This document shows positions 25,768 through 34,689 of a stretch of DNA of 64,000 nt, piece by piece. The translations under genes were made by a program, and so were the position numbers. The notes under the pieces are model-generated. The model saw nothing but the letters and a program-made list of their open reading frames with translations, was not told the origin of the DNA and made no database searches. Source of the DNA: an uncultured Celeribacter sp. (GTDB taxonomy: Bacteria > Pseudomonadota > Alphaproteobacteria > Rhodobacterales > Rhodobacteraceae); assembly GCF_963675965.1 (NCBI RefSeq), contig NZ_OY780935.1:2778501-2842500 (forward strand), read 5' to 3'. Position 1 is the first letter of the stretch. Each line of letters opens with the position of its first letter.

Positions 25768-26545
25768 GGCCGATTTCCTTGAGAAAGCTGCTGATATGGG
25801 CTGCATAGTCTTCCGGCGCGTCTAGAGGCGGCAGATGCCCGGACCGGCGCATCAGTTCAAAACGCGCGCCGGGGATCACGCCGATGGTTTCGCGCATCAA
25901 ATCCGGTGGGGTGTCGCCGTCATGGCCGCCTGCGATCCCAAGGCAGGACAGGCGCAATCCGGATGTCGGGGTGTAGAAGTCCGTGCCCGCCATGGCTGCG
26001 GCACAGCCAAGATAGCCGTCGACAGATGTCTGGGTGAGGGTTTCTAGGCAGGCCAGCGCGCGCGGGTCGCGGCGCATTCTGGGGGCGAACCAGCGCTCCG
26101 TCAGGTCGGGGATGCGTGCTGTCAGCCCCTTGTCGCGGATCTGTGCGATATGACGTTCCCAGATGGTGCGAATGCCGATCTTGGCGGCGGTGTTGGACAG
26201 CACCAGAGCGCGGATCTGATCCAGCCGCTTAACAGCCAGCCCCTGCGCGACCAGGCCGCCGAGCCCCAGTCCGACGAAGACTGCGTCGCGGATGGCGAGC
26301 CGGTCTAAAAGCTGTTCGGCATCGCGGATCAGGCTGCCCATAGAATAGGGGCGGGGCGGGGCGTCGGTTTGGCCATGCCCTCGCAGGTCATAGCGGATGA
26401 TCCTTAGCCCGTCGGGCAGATGCGGCATCACCGCATCCCAAAGCTGCAACTGGGTGCCGAGCTCATGGGCGAAGACCACGGGCCGCCCTTCCGATGTGCC
26501 TTCTTCGGTCCAGTGCATCTGCAGCCCATTCAGAGGTTCGATCAT
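25760..26545 (-). CDS. Alpha/beta hydrolase fold protein lacking the nucleophilic serine
   Basis: A 261-aa protein with the fold of 3-oxoadipate enol-lactonase (PcaD): RYDLRGHGQTDAPP after strand 4, an acid region GGHDGDTPPD, and a catalytic-His motif RSGHLPPLDAPEDY. The nucleophile elbow reads VGLGLGGLV, with Gly94 where the family has Ser. The oxyanion-side motif is also changed (HELGTQ for the usual HSLGT). It therefore looks unable to act as a classical serine hydrolase; it could be a binding or regulatory partner, or use another mechanism. Its start overlaps the stop of the upstream hydrolase (ATGA). Confidence 0.85.
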   Translation of the reverse strand: MIEPLNGLQMHWTEEGTSEGRPVVFAHELGTQLQLWDAVMPHLPDGLRIIRYDLRGHGQTDAPPRPYSMGSLIRDAEQLLDRLAIRDAVFVGLGLGGLVAQGLAVKRLDQIRALVLSNTAAKIGIRTIWERHIAQIRDKGLTARIPDLTERWFAPRMRRDPRALACLETLTQTSVDGYLGCAAAMAGTDFYTPTSGLRLSCLGIAGGHDGDTPPDLMRETIGVIPGARFELMRRSGHLPPLDAPEDYAAHISSFLKEIGHV

Positions 26546-27378
26546 GCCAGCGCCTCGATGAAGCGGGTCAGAACCGTCTGGCTTTCGGGTTCATCCAGAA
26601 AGGGCACATGGCCGCGACCGGGCACTTCGGCGGCGATCATATCGGGGCGGCGGCGCTGCATTTCGGCAAAGCAATCGCGGCTGAGCAGATCGGAGTTTTC
26701 GCCGCGCAGCGCCGCCAGCGGTAGCCCGTCGAAGGCATCGAAAAACGGCCAGAGATCGGGCACATTCCCAGTGACGCTTTGTGCCTCGATCGCGTCGCGC
26801 AGCTTTGGATCATAGCGCAGTTCCAGCCGCCGGGGGCCTTCGGTCCAGATCCGGCGTGCATAACGGCGCCACTGGTCCTGCGAGACATTGGGAAAGGCGG
26901 TGCCAAGCGCCTTTGGCAACCGCTCTGCGGCGTCGTCAAAGGAGCGATACGCGCTGGGACGTCCGAGATAGTCCATGATGTGGCTCAGCCCGTCCGGCAG
27001 GATTTCGGGTCCGATGTCGTTTAGCATCACCCCAGTGAGCCGCTCTTTTGCCGTGGCCGCCAGCCCCATGGCGATCAGCCCGCCGCGCGAGGTGCCCAGA
27101 ATGGCTGTGCGCTGAAGGCCAAGATGGTCCAGAAGCTCCAGAGCGTCGGCAGATTCGCGCGGCAGGGAATAATTGAGGACGTTGGGGTCATGATCGGAGG
27201 CACCCCGACCACGGCTGTCGAGCCGGATCAGCTGCGCGCGGTCGGAAAATATCTCCACCACTGGTTCAAAATCATCCATGTTGCGTGTCAGCCCGGCCAG
27301 ACAGAGCAGGGGTGGCCCGTTCCCCTGAATGTCATAGGCGAGCGACAGACCGTCAGTGGTGGTAAAAAACGCGGGCAT
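26542..27378 (-). CDS. Alpha/beta hydrolase, first gene of the hydrolase operon
   Basis: A 278-aa alpha/beta hydrolase with a normal set of residues: the oxyanion loop CLAGLTRNMDDF, RLDSRGRGASD, the nucleophile elbow LGTSRGGLIAMG, and a His motif GRGHVPFLDEPES. Substrate unknown; small esters or lactones are typical. Start ATG 27378 has AAGGAG at a proper distance; a longer frame upstream is Cys-rich and unlike the family. The gene overlaps the next hydrolase as ATGA, showing a tightly coupled operon. Confidence 0.88.
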   Translation of the reverse strand: MPAFFTTTDGLSLAYDIQGNGPPLLCLAGLTRNMDDFEPVVEIFSDRAQLIRLDSRGRGASDHDPNVLNYSLPRESADALELLDHLGLQRTAILGTSRGGLIAMGLAATAKERLTGVMLNDIGPEILPDGLSHIMDYLGRPSAYRSFDDAAERLPKALGTAFPNVSQDQWRRYARRIWTEGPRRLELRYDPKLRDAIEAQSVTGNVPDLWPFFDAFDGLPLAALRGENSDLLSRDCFAEMQRRRPDMIAAEVPGRGHVPFLDEPESQTVLTRFIEALA

Positions 27379-27598
27379 CGGGGTCTCCTTTGGCCGCAGA
27401 GTGTCATGTGATGGCGTCAGAGAAAAGACGCAACACTGTCCGCATGTCAAAAGCGGCGCTGGGTTGCGTCACGTTTCGTAGCAGCGCGCGCTCTGAAAAC
27501 ACTGGGAAAAATTCTCAAAACCTGAGAGAGTTTCCGCGAACAGGTGTGAGATGGTCGCGGCAACGTGCATCTCGCAGAGGGCTTTTCAGGAGAGTGCC

Positions 27599-28204
27599 AT
27601 GAGCAACACCGTGGACAAATGGCGCGAAAACCTGCGCGCATTGCAAGCGCAGCTCGAACGTGAAGCTGCAGAGGCGCGCGAACGGTTTCAGTATCGGTTT
27701 TCCAATGGGCGGGTGGTCTTCGAAGAGGAAGCACGCCGACGCGGGCGGCATTGGCGGGTGCGCTGGCATGTGTTCCTAAAGCGGGCGCGCCCGATGGAAC
27801 TGGTGACCGCGCCGGTGATCTATTCGCTAATCGTGCCCTTTGTGCTGCTCGATCTTTTCGTGACCGTGTATCAGGCGATCTGTTTTCCGGTCTACAAGAT
27901 CCCCAAAGTGGACCGCAAAGCCTATATTGCGGTGGATCGGCACAAGCTGACCTATCTGAACTTCATGCAGAAGCTGAACTGCGTCTACTGCGGCTATTGC
28001 AACGGGCTTTTGGCCTATGTGCGCGAAATCGCCGGGAGGACGGAATACTACTGGTGTCCGATCAAACACGCGCGCAACCTTCCCGACCGCCATGAACATT
28101 ACAATGACTTTCTGGCCTTCGGCGATGGCGAAACCTGGGATCGCGATTTTCAGTCGATGAAACGTAAGGCGCGCGCCTGCGAAGACTGCGACGGCTGTCA
28201 TTAA
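27599..28204 (+). CDS. Conserved membrane protein with two cysteine clusters, unknown function
   Basis: A 201-aa protein. Residues 1-55 are a basic, charged amphipathic region (KWRENLRALQAQLEREAAEA), then a hydrophobic stretch of about 30 residues around YSLIVPFVLLDLFVTVYQAI makes one or two membrane spans. The soluble C-terminal half carries CVYCGYCNG and, at the very end, CEDCDGCH, which could bind a metal or iron-sulfur cluster. No function can be named. It starts at ATG 27599 after CAGGAGAG and is divergent from the hydrolase operon. Confidence 0.75.
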   Translation: MSNTVDKWRENLRALQAQLEREAAEARERFQYRFSNGRVVFEEEARRRGRHWRVRWHVFLKRARPMELVTAPVIYSLIVPFVLLDLFVTVYQAICFPVYKIPKVDRKAYIAVDRHKLTYLNFMQKLNCVYCGYCNGLLAYVREIAGRTEYYWCPIKHARNLPDRHEHYNDFLAFGDGETWDRDFQSMKRKARACEDCDGCH

Positions 28205-28224
28205 GGCGGTGTTCGCGGGGGGGG

Positions 28225-29805
28225 CTAGAGCGCCCCGCGCATCATGTCGGCGACATTCTCGGCAATCATCATGGTGGGCGCGTTGGTGTTGCCCGCGATG
28301 ATCCGTGGCATGATCGAGGCATCGACGACACGCAGTCCTTCGACCCCGCGCACCCGGGCCTGCGGATCGACTACCGAGGCGGAATCCGTGCCCATGCGAC
28401 AGGTGCTCACTGGATGGTAGATCGTTTCCGCGCGCGCCCGGATGTCGGCGATCAGATCCGCATCGGATTGCACCTTCGTGCCGGGCAGGCGTTCGCGTTT
28501 GATGTGCCTGGCCAAAGGCGGCGCGGCCATGATCCGGCGAATGATGCGAAAGCCGTTGAGCAGGGTCTCCACGTCTTCCTCGGCGCTCAGATAGCCCGGT
28601 TCGATGCGGGCTTTCGCCAGAGGATCGGCGCTGGCCAGTGTGATCCGGCCGCACGACTTCGGCAGCAGGTCGCAGACATGCAGTGTCATGCCATAACCGG
28701 GAGTGATCCGGCGCCCGTGATCGCGCAGATAGGCGGGCAGGAAATGGAACTGCAGGTTCGGCCGGTCCCGACTGTCGTCGGATTTCACGAAGCCCCCGGC
28801 CTCGGCCACATTCGAGGTCAACTCGCCACTGCGATGGCGGGCGAACTGGACCCCGGCACGCAAGGTGCGGGGCAGGTAGCTGGGGGATATCGCAATCGGC
28901 GCGCGCCCTTTGGTCTGGGTCATCACCGTGATGTCGAGATGGTCGGCGAGGTTTTCACCGACGTCCGGCGCGTGATGGCGCAGCGCGATGCCATGGGCTT
29001 TGAGGGTGTCGGCGGGGCCGATGCCCGAAAGCATGAGCAGCTGCGGCGAATTGATGGCCCCGCCTGACAGGATCACCTCGCCGCCCGGGGCAAGCATGAT
29101 GGTGCGGCCCGAAAGCGCCACGCCGCTGGCGCGGCGGCCCTCGAACAGGACACGGGTGACCTGCGCCCCGGTTTCAATCGTCAGGTTTTTGCGGTGGCGC
29201 ACCGGGTCGAGAAAAGCGCGCGCCGTGGAAAACCGTCGGCCCGCTTTCTGCGTGACCTGATAAAGGCCGACGCCTTCCTGATTGGCGCCATTGAAATCGG
29301 GGTTTTCTGGATAGCCTGCGGCGACGCCCGCCGCGACAAAGGCCTTGGACAGCGGGTTGGGCTGTTTGAGATTGCTGACGGACAGGGGCCCATCGGTTCC
29401 ATGCCATGCGTCGCGAATGTCGGCATTGTTTTCCAGCCGTTTGAACAGCTCAAGGGCGCGCGCCCAGCCCCACTGCGCCCCGGCGGCCTCGGCCCAGCCT
29501 TCGTAATCTGCCGGGTGGCCGCGCATGTAGATCATCGCATTGATCGAAGAGGAGCCCCCGAGCGTCCGACCGCGCGGCCAATACAGGCGGCGATTGTTCA
29601 GCGCCGGATCCGGGGCGGTTTCATAAGCCCAGTTGACGGCTCCGATCCATGACATCGCCGCCAGCCCGAGCGGGATATGGATGAACGGAGAGCGGTCTCT
29701 GGGCCCCGCTTCGATCAGGCAGACACGGGTGTTTGGATCTTGTGACAGCCGATTGGCCAGAACGGCCCCGGCGGAGCCGGCGCCGACGATGATATAGTGA
29801 TACAT
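28225..29805 (-). CDS. GMC-family FAD oxidoreductase (choline dehydrogenase-like)
   Basis: A 526-aa flavoenzyme. The N-terminus is the FAD-binding Rossmann motif VGAGSAGAVLANRL; the GMC signature RGRTLGGSSSINAM follows at about residue 80. The C-terminal active-site motif YHPVSTCRMGTD and the final GNTNAPTMMIAENV are typical of alcohol-oxidising GMC enzymes. The substrate is an alcohol of unknown identity; choline is only one of many options, and no bet genes are adjacent. It runs against the upstream membrane-protein gene, with stop codons about 20 bases apart. Confidence 0.9.
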   Translation of the reverse strand: MYHYIIVGAGSAGAVLANRLSQDPNTRVCLIEAGPRDRSPFIHIPLGLAAMSWIGAVNWAYETAPDPALNNRRLYWPRGRTLGGSSSINAMIYMRGHPADYEGWAEAAGAQWGWARALELFKRLENNADIRDAWHGTDGPLSVSNLKQPNPLSKAFVAAGVAAGYPENPDFNGANQEGVGLYQVTQKAGRRFSTARAFLDPVRHRKNLTIETGAQVTRVLFEGRRASGVALSGRTIMLAPGGEVILSGGAINSPQLLMLSGIGPADTLKAHGIALRHHAPDVGENLADHLDITVMTQTKGRAPIAISPSYLPRTLRAGVQFARHRSGELTSNVAEAGGFVKSDDSRDRPNLQFHFLPAYLRDHGRRITPGYGMTLHVCDLLPKSCGRITLASADPLAKARIEPGYLSAEEDVETLLNGFRIIRRIMAAPPLARHIKRERLPGTKVQSDADLIADIRARAETIYHPVSTCRMGTDSASVVDPQARVRGVEGLRVVDASIMPRIIAGNTNAPTMMIAENVADMMRGAL

Positions 29806-29898
29806 GCTCTCTCTCCCTGCGGGCAGGCTACACCAGCTTTGGGGTTTGCCAGCAGGGACGTTGCGTCATCGGTTTCGATCATGCCGTGCGCAGGAAAA

Positions 29899-29920
29899 AG
29901 CCCCGCCAGAGGGGCGGGGC
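29899..29920 (-). terminator. Intrinsic terminator of the fabA-fabB-fabI operon
   Basis: An 8-bp stem GCCCCGCC / GGCGGGGC, followed on the minus strand by TTTTT, about 27 bases beyond the fabI stop. Confidence 0.88.
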
Positions 29921-29946
29921 TGAAACAATGGGGCAGGGATGCAGTG

Positions 29947-30735
29947 TCAGAGGTTTTCGATCTGGGGCATGCCGACGATGTGATAGCCGCCGTCCACATG
30001 GATAATCTCACCTGTGGTGTAGCAACCGCCATCGGAGTTCAGATAGACCGCCGTGCTGCCCACCGCCTCAAGCGTGGCGTTGGAGCGCATCGGCGCGTTC
30101 TGTTCCGTGTGCTTGTAGGTGCGCCGCGCCCCGCCGATGGCAGAGCCTGCAAGGGTTTTCATCGGTCCGGGAGAGATCGCATTCACCCGGATGCCCTGCG
30201 GCCCCAGATCGTTGGCCAGATAACGCACCGAGCTTTCCAGCGCGGCCTTGGCCACGCCCATGACGTTGTAATTCGGCGTCACGCGGTTCGACCCGCCATA
30301 GGTCAGCGTGATCAGCGAACCGCCTTCGGGCATCATTTCGGAGGCGCGTTTTGCTACGTCGATGAAGCTGAAGCAGGAAATGTGCAGCGAGTTCTTGAAG
30401 TTCTCTTCCGAAGTGTTGATGAACCGGCCGGTCAGTTCGGATTTGTCGGAATAGGCGATGGCGTGGACGACGAAATCGAGGGTGCCCCATTTCTTTTTCA
30501 ACGCGTCGAAGGCCGCGTCCATCTGGGCTGCGTCGGTGACGTCTACGTCAACCATTGTGTCGGAGCCAACAGAGGCCGCGAGCGGCTGCAACCGCTTGCC
30601 GAAGGCCTCGCCCTGATAGGTGAACGCCAGCTCCGCGCCCTCATCGGCACAGGCTTTCGCAATGCCCCATGCGATGGAGCGTTCATTCGCAACGCCCATC
30701 ACGAGCCCGCGCTTGCCTTTGAGAAGATCCGCCAT
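29947..30735 (-). CDS. fabI: Enoyl-ACP reductase (NADH)
   Basis: The last step of each fatty-acid elongation round: reduces trans-2-enoyl-ACP. The 262-aa SDR-fold protein has the atypical FabI cofactor motif GVANERSIAWGIA and the active-site pair Tyr-x6-Lys in NYNVMGVAKAALE. Directly downstream of fabB, it completes the three-gene fab operon. Confidence 0.97.
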   Translation of the reverse strand: MADLLKGKRGLVMGVANERSIAWGIAKACADEGAELAFTYQGEAFGKRLQPLAASVGSDTMVDVDVTDAAQMDAAFDALKKKWGTLDFVVHAIAYSDKSELTGRFINTSEENFKNSLHISCFSFIDVAKRASEMMPEGGSLITLTYGGSNRVTPNYNVMGVAKAALESSVRYLANDLGPQGIRVNAISPGPMKTLAGSAIGGARRTYKHTEQNAPMRSNATLEAVGSTAVYLNSDGGCYTTGEIIHVDGGYHIVGMPQIENL

Positions 30736-30752
30736 CTTTTTCTTTTCCGTTC

Positions 30753-31982
30753 TTAGCCCAGATATTTCGACAAAAGCATCGAGCCGTTGGTGCCGCCAAA
30801 GCCGAAGGAATTGGTCATCACCGTGTCGAGGCCCGCATTTTCCACCAGTTTGGTAGCAATCTCATTTTCGTGGATCGCTGGGTCGAGCGTCTCGACGTTG
30901 ATCGAGGGGATGATGAAGTCGTTCTGAAGCGCCAGCAGACAGTAGACCGCTTCCTGCGCGCCGGTGGCGCCTTGGGAGTGGCCGGTCATGGATTTCGTCG
31001 AGGAAATCAGCGGGGTGTTGCCTTCGCCAAAGACACGGCGGACGGCTTCGACCTCGCCCACGTCCCCGACCGGGGTCGATGTGCCGTGCGCGTTGATGTA
31101 GCCGACTTTGCGACCTTCTTCGAGCGACTGAAGCGCAAGACGCATCGCGCGTTCGCCGCCTTCGCCCGAAGGCGCAACCATGTCAGCCCCGTCGGATGTA
31201 GCGGCAAAGCCGGTGACTTCGGCGTAGATTTTTGCGCCGCGGGCCTTGGCATGTTCCAGCTCTTCGAGCACCAGAATGGCGCCGCCGCCAGAGATCACGA
31301 AGCCGTCGCGATCCGCGTCAAAGGCGCGCGAGGCCTTTTCCGGCGTGTCGTTGTATTTCGACGACATGGCGCCCATGGCGTCAAAGAGGCAGGACAGGGT
31401 CCAGTCCAGCTCTTCGCCGCCGCCGGCAAACATCACGTCCTGTTTGCCCATCATGATTTGTTCGGCGGCGTTGCCGATACAATGCAGCGAAGTCGAACAG
31501 GCCGAGGTGATCGAATAATTGATCCCCTTGATCTGATAGGCCGTTGCGAGGTTGGCGGAAATCGTTGACCCCATACATTTGGGCACCGCAAAGGGGCCAA
31601 CACGCTTGGTGGAACCGGATTTCAGAACCGACTGATGCGCGGTCAGCATCGCAGAGGTGGAGGGACCACCCGAACCGGCAATCAGGCCGGTGCGGGGGTT
31701 CACCACGTCGCTTTCTTCAAGGCCAGAATCCGTAATCGCCTGATTCATGGCGATATAGGCGTAGGCCGCTCCCGGTCCCATGAAGCGCAGGGCGCGTTTG
31801 TCGACATGTTCCTTGATGTCGATATCCACGGCCCCGGCGATCTGAGAGCGGAAGCCGTGCTCTTTCATGTCCTCATTGGCGGTGATGCCGGATTTGCCCG
31901 TCTTGAGCGAGGCCAGCACTTCATCGGCATTGTTGCCGATGGATGAGACGATCCCAAGACCGGTGACGACGACGCGACGCAT
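30753..31982 (-). CDS. fabB: Beta-ketoacyl-ACP synthase I
   Basis: Condenses malonyl-ACP with acyl-ACP, and is needed to extend the cis-unsaturated products of FabA. The 409-aa enzyme shows the Cys-His-His triad in TSACSTSLHC, NAHGTSTPVGD and SMTGHSQGATG. It follows fabA by about 56 bases and precedes fabI by 17. Confidence 0.97.
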   Translation of the reverse strand: MRRVVVTGLGIVSSIGNNADEVLASLKTGKSGITANEDMKEHGFRSQIAGAVDIDIKEHVDKRALRFMGPGAAYAYIAMNQAITDSGLEESDVVNPRTGLIAGSGGPSTSAMLTAHQSVLKSGSTKRVGPFAVPKCMGSTISANLATAYQIKGINYSITSACSTSLHCIGNAAEQIMMGKQDVMFAGGGEELDWTLSCLFDAMGAMSSKYNDTPEKASRAFDADRDGFVISGGGAILVLEELEHAKARGAKIYAEVTGFAATSDGADMVAPSGEGGERAMRLALQSLEEGRKVGYINAHGTSTPVGDVGEVEAVRRVFGEGNTPLISSTKSMTGHSQGATGAQEAVYCLLALQNDFIIPSINVETLDPAIHENEIATKLVENAGLDTVMTNSFGFGGTNGSMLLSKYLG

Positions 31983-32038
31983 GGCGTTTTCCTTCCCTTA
32001 TTTCCTGTACGTGTTGGCTCTGAAGCTGGTCCGACGGA

Positions 32039-32548
32039 TCAGCTTTCAGACAACGCGACTTTCATATCGGTGACCTGGTAGATCAATTCGCCGTCGGCCT
32101 CGACGATCCCGTCGGCGACGCCCATGGTCAGGCGGCGGCTTTGAACGGCCTTTTTGAAATCGATCTTATAGGTGAGCATTTTGCGGTCCGGGCGGACCAT
32201 GCCGGTGAGCTTCACTTCGCCAACGCCGAGGGCGTAACCACGCCCCTGCCAGCCGCGCCAGCCGAGGTTGAAACCTGTCAGCTGCCACAGACCATCAAGG
32301 CCAAGGCAGCCAGGCATGATCGGGTTGCCGGGGAAATGGCAGTCGAAGAACCACAGATCCGGGGTGATGTCGAATTCCGCGATCACATGGCCTTTGCCAT
32401 GGGCGCCACCGTCAGCCGAGATGTCCGTTATGCGGTCCATCATCAGCATCGGCGGGGCCGGAAGCTGCGCGTTGCCGGGGCCAAACAATTCGCCCGCCGC
32501 ACATTTCAGCAGATCTTCCTTGGTGAAACTCGTGGGATACTCGGCCAT
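32039..32548 (-). CDS. fabA: 3-hydroxydecanoyl-ACP dehydratase/isomerase
   Basis: Makes the cis-3-decenoyl branch point of anaerobic unsaturated fatty-acid synthesis. The 169-aa hot-dog protein has the active-site His and Asp in FFDCHFPGNPIMPGCLGLD. It is the first gene of fabA-fabB-fabI and is divergent from irr; this pairing is common in Rhodobacteraceae. Confidence 0.97.
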   Translation of the reverse strand: MAEYPTSFTKEDLLKCAAGELFGPGNAQLPAPPMLMMDRITDISADGGAHGKGHVIAEFDITPDLWFFDCHFPGNPIMPGCLGLDGLWQLTGFNLGWRGWQGRGYALGVGEVKLTGMVRPDRKMLTYKIDFKKAVQSRRLTMGVADGIVEADGELIYQVTDMKVALSES

Positions 32549-32757
32549 ATAGAACCTTTGCCTTCCTGCAATCTTTCAAAGTCGTTTTTCCTCTATCACC
32601 CCCTGCCAACAGCACGCAAGACGCAAGACAGATCCCGTCCGGGAGCGCCCGGAGCCGGGGTAAAGGGTGGCTCATGCAACTATATAAGGGTTTTCCATTT
32701 GAAATTCACTGCCCTGTGGCCTTATATTCGGTCCCAGTCTCTAGGAACGGATACTCC

Positions 32758-33192
32758 ATGACCCAGATCAAAGACCCAGAAACACGCCGCGGCGAAGCAT
32801 GGCTTGCCGGTGCCGGAGTGCGCCCGACGCGTCAGCGTCTGGCCTTGGCGACGCTTTTGGTGGGCGACGGACACGACCGGCACGTCACGGCAGAAAGTCT
32901 GTTTGCCTCCGCCCGAGATGCGGGTGAAAAAGTGTCTCTTGCAACCGTCTACAACACCCTGCGGGCTTTTTGTGAGGCAGGTCTGATGCAGGAAGTCACG
33001 GTCGATGGTTCGCGCAGCTATTTTGACACGAACATGGACGAGCACCCGCATTTCTTCTGGGAAGACAACGGGGAGCTGACCGATGCGCCAGCCAAGGAAC
33101 TGAAGATCGAGCGTCTTCCCGACGCCCCGGAGGGCATGGAAATCGCTGCGGTCGATGTGGTGATCCGCCTGCGCCCCAGAGCGCGCCACTAA
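32758..33192 (+). CDS. irr: Irr-type iron response regulator (Fur family)
   Basis: A 144-aa Fur-family repressor/activator that in alphaproteobacteria senses haem and controls iron and haem genes. The N-terminal winged helix is seen (GVRPTRQRLALATLL, VSLATVYNTLRAF), and the C-terminal part has DEHPHFFWEDNGEL, the changed metal site typical of Irr instead of the HHDH of Fur. Start ATG 32758. Divergent from fabA; an intrinsic terminator follows. Confidence 0.9.
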   Translation: MTQIKDPETRRGEAWLAGAGVRPTRQRLALATLLVGDGHDRHVTAESLFASARDAGEKVSLATVYNTLRAFCEAGLMQEVTVDGSRSYFDTNMDEHPHFFWEDNGELTDAPAKELKIERLPDAPEGMEIAAVDVVIRLRPRARH

Positions 33193-33215
33193 GGCCCAGA
33201 TCTTGACAGTGAGAC

Positions 33216-33245
33216 AAAGGCCCTGCTTTCTGGCGGGGCTTTTTT
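33216..33245 (+). terminator. Intrinsic terminator after irr
   Basis: An imperfect stem, AAAGGCCCTGC pairing with GGCGGGGCTTT, is followed by TTTTT, 24 bases after the irr stop and 13 bases before the tag start. Confidence 0.8.
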
Positions 33246-33258
33246 GTGGAGTGATGTC

Positions 33259-33861
33259 ATGACTGTTTTTACCGGCCCCGATGAAACCGACCGCTGTGCG
33301 TGGTGCGCCTCCGACCCGGAGTACATCCGGTATCATGACGAGGAATGGGGCTATCCGGTCGCCGATGACATTCGTCTTTTCGAAAAAGTCTGCCTCGAAG
33401 GGTTTCAGTCTGGCCTGTCCTGGTGGACGATTCTGCGAAAGCGTGAAAATTTCCGTGCGGCCTTTGCCGGGTTCGATTTTCACAAGGTCGCGAAGTTTGA
33501 CGAGGCGGATGTGGCGCGGTTGCTGGCGAATGCGGGCATCGTGCGGCACCGGGGCAAGATCGAAGCCACGATCAACAATGCCGCCCGCGCGATCGAGGCC
33601 GAGGCGGAATTTGGCTCTCTGGCGGCGTTTTTCTGGTCGTTCGAACCCCATGAGGATGAAAGCGGCGGTGAAGTCGTCGCGATGACAGAAACGTCCAAGC
33701 GCCTGTCGAAGGCGTTGAAGAAACGAGGGTGGAAATTTGTCGGTCCGACCACCTGCTATGCGTTCATGCAAGCCATGGGCATGGTGAACGATCACGCCTG
33801 TGGCTGTGTCTTTCATGCCGTGGCCGAGGACAAGCGTCACAGGTTTGTCCGCCCACGCTGA
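33259..33861 (+). CDS. tag: DNA-3-methyladenine glycosylase I
   Basis: Removes 3-methyladenine from alkylated DNA. The 200-aa protein has the family N-terminus RCAWCASDPEYIRYHDEEWG, the substrate pocket region GFQSGLSWWTILRKRE, and the C-terminal zinc-ligand region NDHACGCVFH; the N-terminal Cys is also a zinc ligand. Start ATG 33259; the upstream irr terminator lies 13 bases before it. Confidence 0.95.
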   Translation: MTVFTGPDETDRCAWCASDPEYIRYHDEEWGYPVADDIRLFEKVCLEGFQSGLSWWTILRKRENFRAAFAGFDFHKVAKFDEADVARLLANAGIVRHRGKIEATINNAARAIEAEAEFGSLAAFFWSFEPHEDESGGEVVAMTETSKRLSKALKKRGWKFVGPTTCYAFMQAMGMVNDHACGCVFHAVAEDKRHRFVRPR

Positions 33862-33914
33862 TGGAACTGGCTGCGATGTGGGCGCGTTTTCTTTCAAACG
33901 AAAGGAGGCACGCC

Positions 33915-34589
33915 ATGACAACGCTGCTGACACTTGAGAAAAACGAAGCCGTCACACATGACACCCGCCATCTGGTGTTTTCCTGTCCAAAGGGGCTCGA
34001 CATCCAGCCGGGGCAGGCGGTGGATATGACCATCCTGCGCGAAGGGTTTCGCGACGAAAGCCGTCCTTTTACACCGGTCAGCCTGCCGGGGCAGGACACG
34101 GTTGAATTCGTGATCAAGAGCTATCCCGAGCATGACGGCGTCACCAAGGAGATCCCAACGCTGCGCAAAGGGGAGATGGTGGAGATTTCCGATCCCTGGG
34201 GCGCCATTCAGGACGAAGGTCCCGGCGTGTTCATCGCCGGGGGCGCAGGTGTGACCCCGTTTCTGGCAATTCTGCGGGCGCGACTGAAGGCAAAAGGCTC
34301 GCTGTCGGATTGCACGTTGATTTTCTCCAACAAGACCGAAAACGATATTCTTCTGCGCGACCAATTGGAAGAGATGCAAGGGCTGCGCACGGTCTTTACC
34401 GTCACTGAGGATCCGGACAGCGATCTGGCAACTCGACGGATCAATCGCGATTTTTTGGCCGATCACATTGATCCGGCTGGGCAGCATTTTTACATCTGCG
34501 GTCCGGATCAGATGATCGCGGATGTGACCGAGGATCTGAGAGCCTTGGGGGTGCCGGAGGCGCGAATCGTTGTGGAGCAGTTCGATTGA
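33915..34589 (+). CDS. Ferredoxin-reductase-like FAD/NAD(P) oxidoreductase
   Basis: A 224-aa two-domain flavoprotein. The FAD domain has the RxYS-type motif SRPFTPVS (about residue 56); the NAD(P) domain starts at IAGGAGVTPFLAILRA and ends with YICGPDQMI, and EQFD is the terminal residue set. It has no 2Fe-2S domain, so an electron acceptor elsewhere is needed. Start ATG 33915 has AAAGGAGG at the right distance. It follows tag by 53 bases. Confidence 0.85.
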   Translation: MTTLLTLEKNEAVTHDTRHLVFSCPKGLDIQPGQAVDMTILREGFRDESRPFTPVSLPGQDTVEFVIKSYPEHDGVTKEIPTLRKGEMVEISDPWGAIQDEGPGVFIAGGAGVTPFLAILRARLKAKGSLSDCTLIFSNKTENDILLRDQLEEMQGLRTVFTVTEDPDSDLATRRINRDFLADHIDPAGQHFYICGPDQMIADVTEDLRALGVPEARIVVEQFD

Positions 34590-34689
34590 TCTATTGATAT
34601 GATCTTTTGAACAGGGCCCACGGGTTCGGCATGGCGACTGGCTGGGGGGGGGCGTGGAGGCTCCCCGTCAGGACGCCTGACCACGCGCC

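Noticed and set aside
34590..34689. Possible gene between the flavodehydrogenase and the Cys-cluster gene
   Set aside because: Too short, with a G-rich run and no start with a ribosome-binding site.
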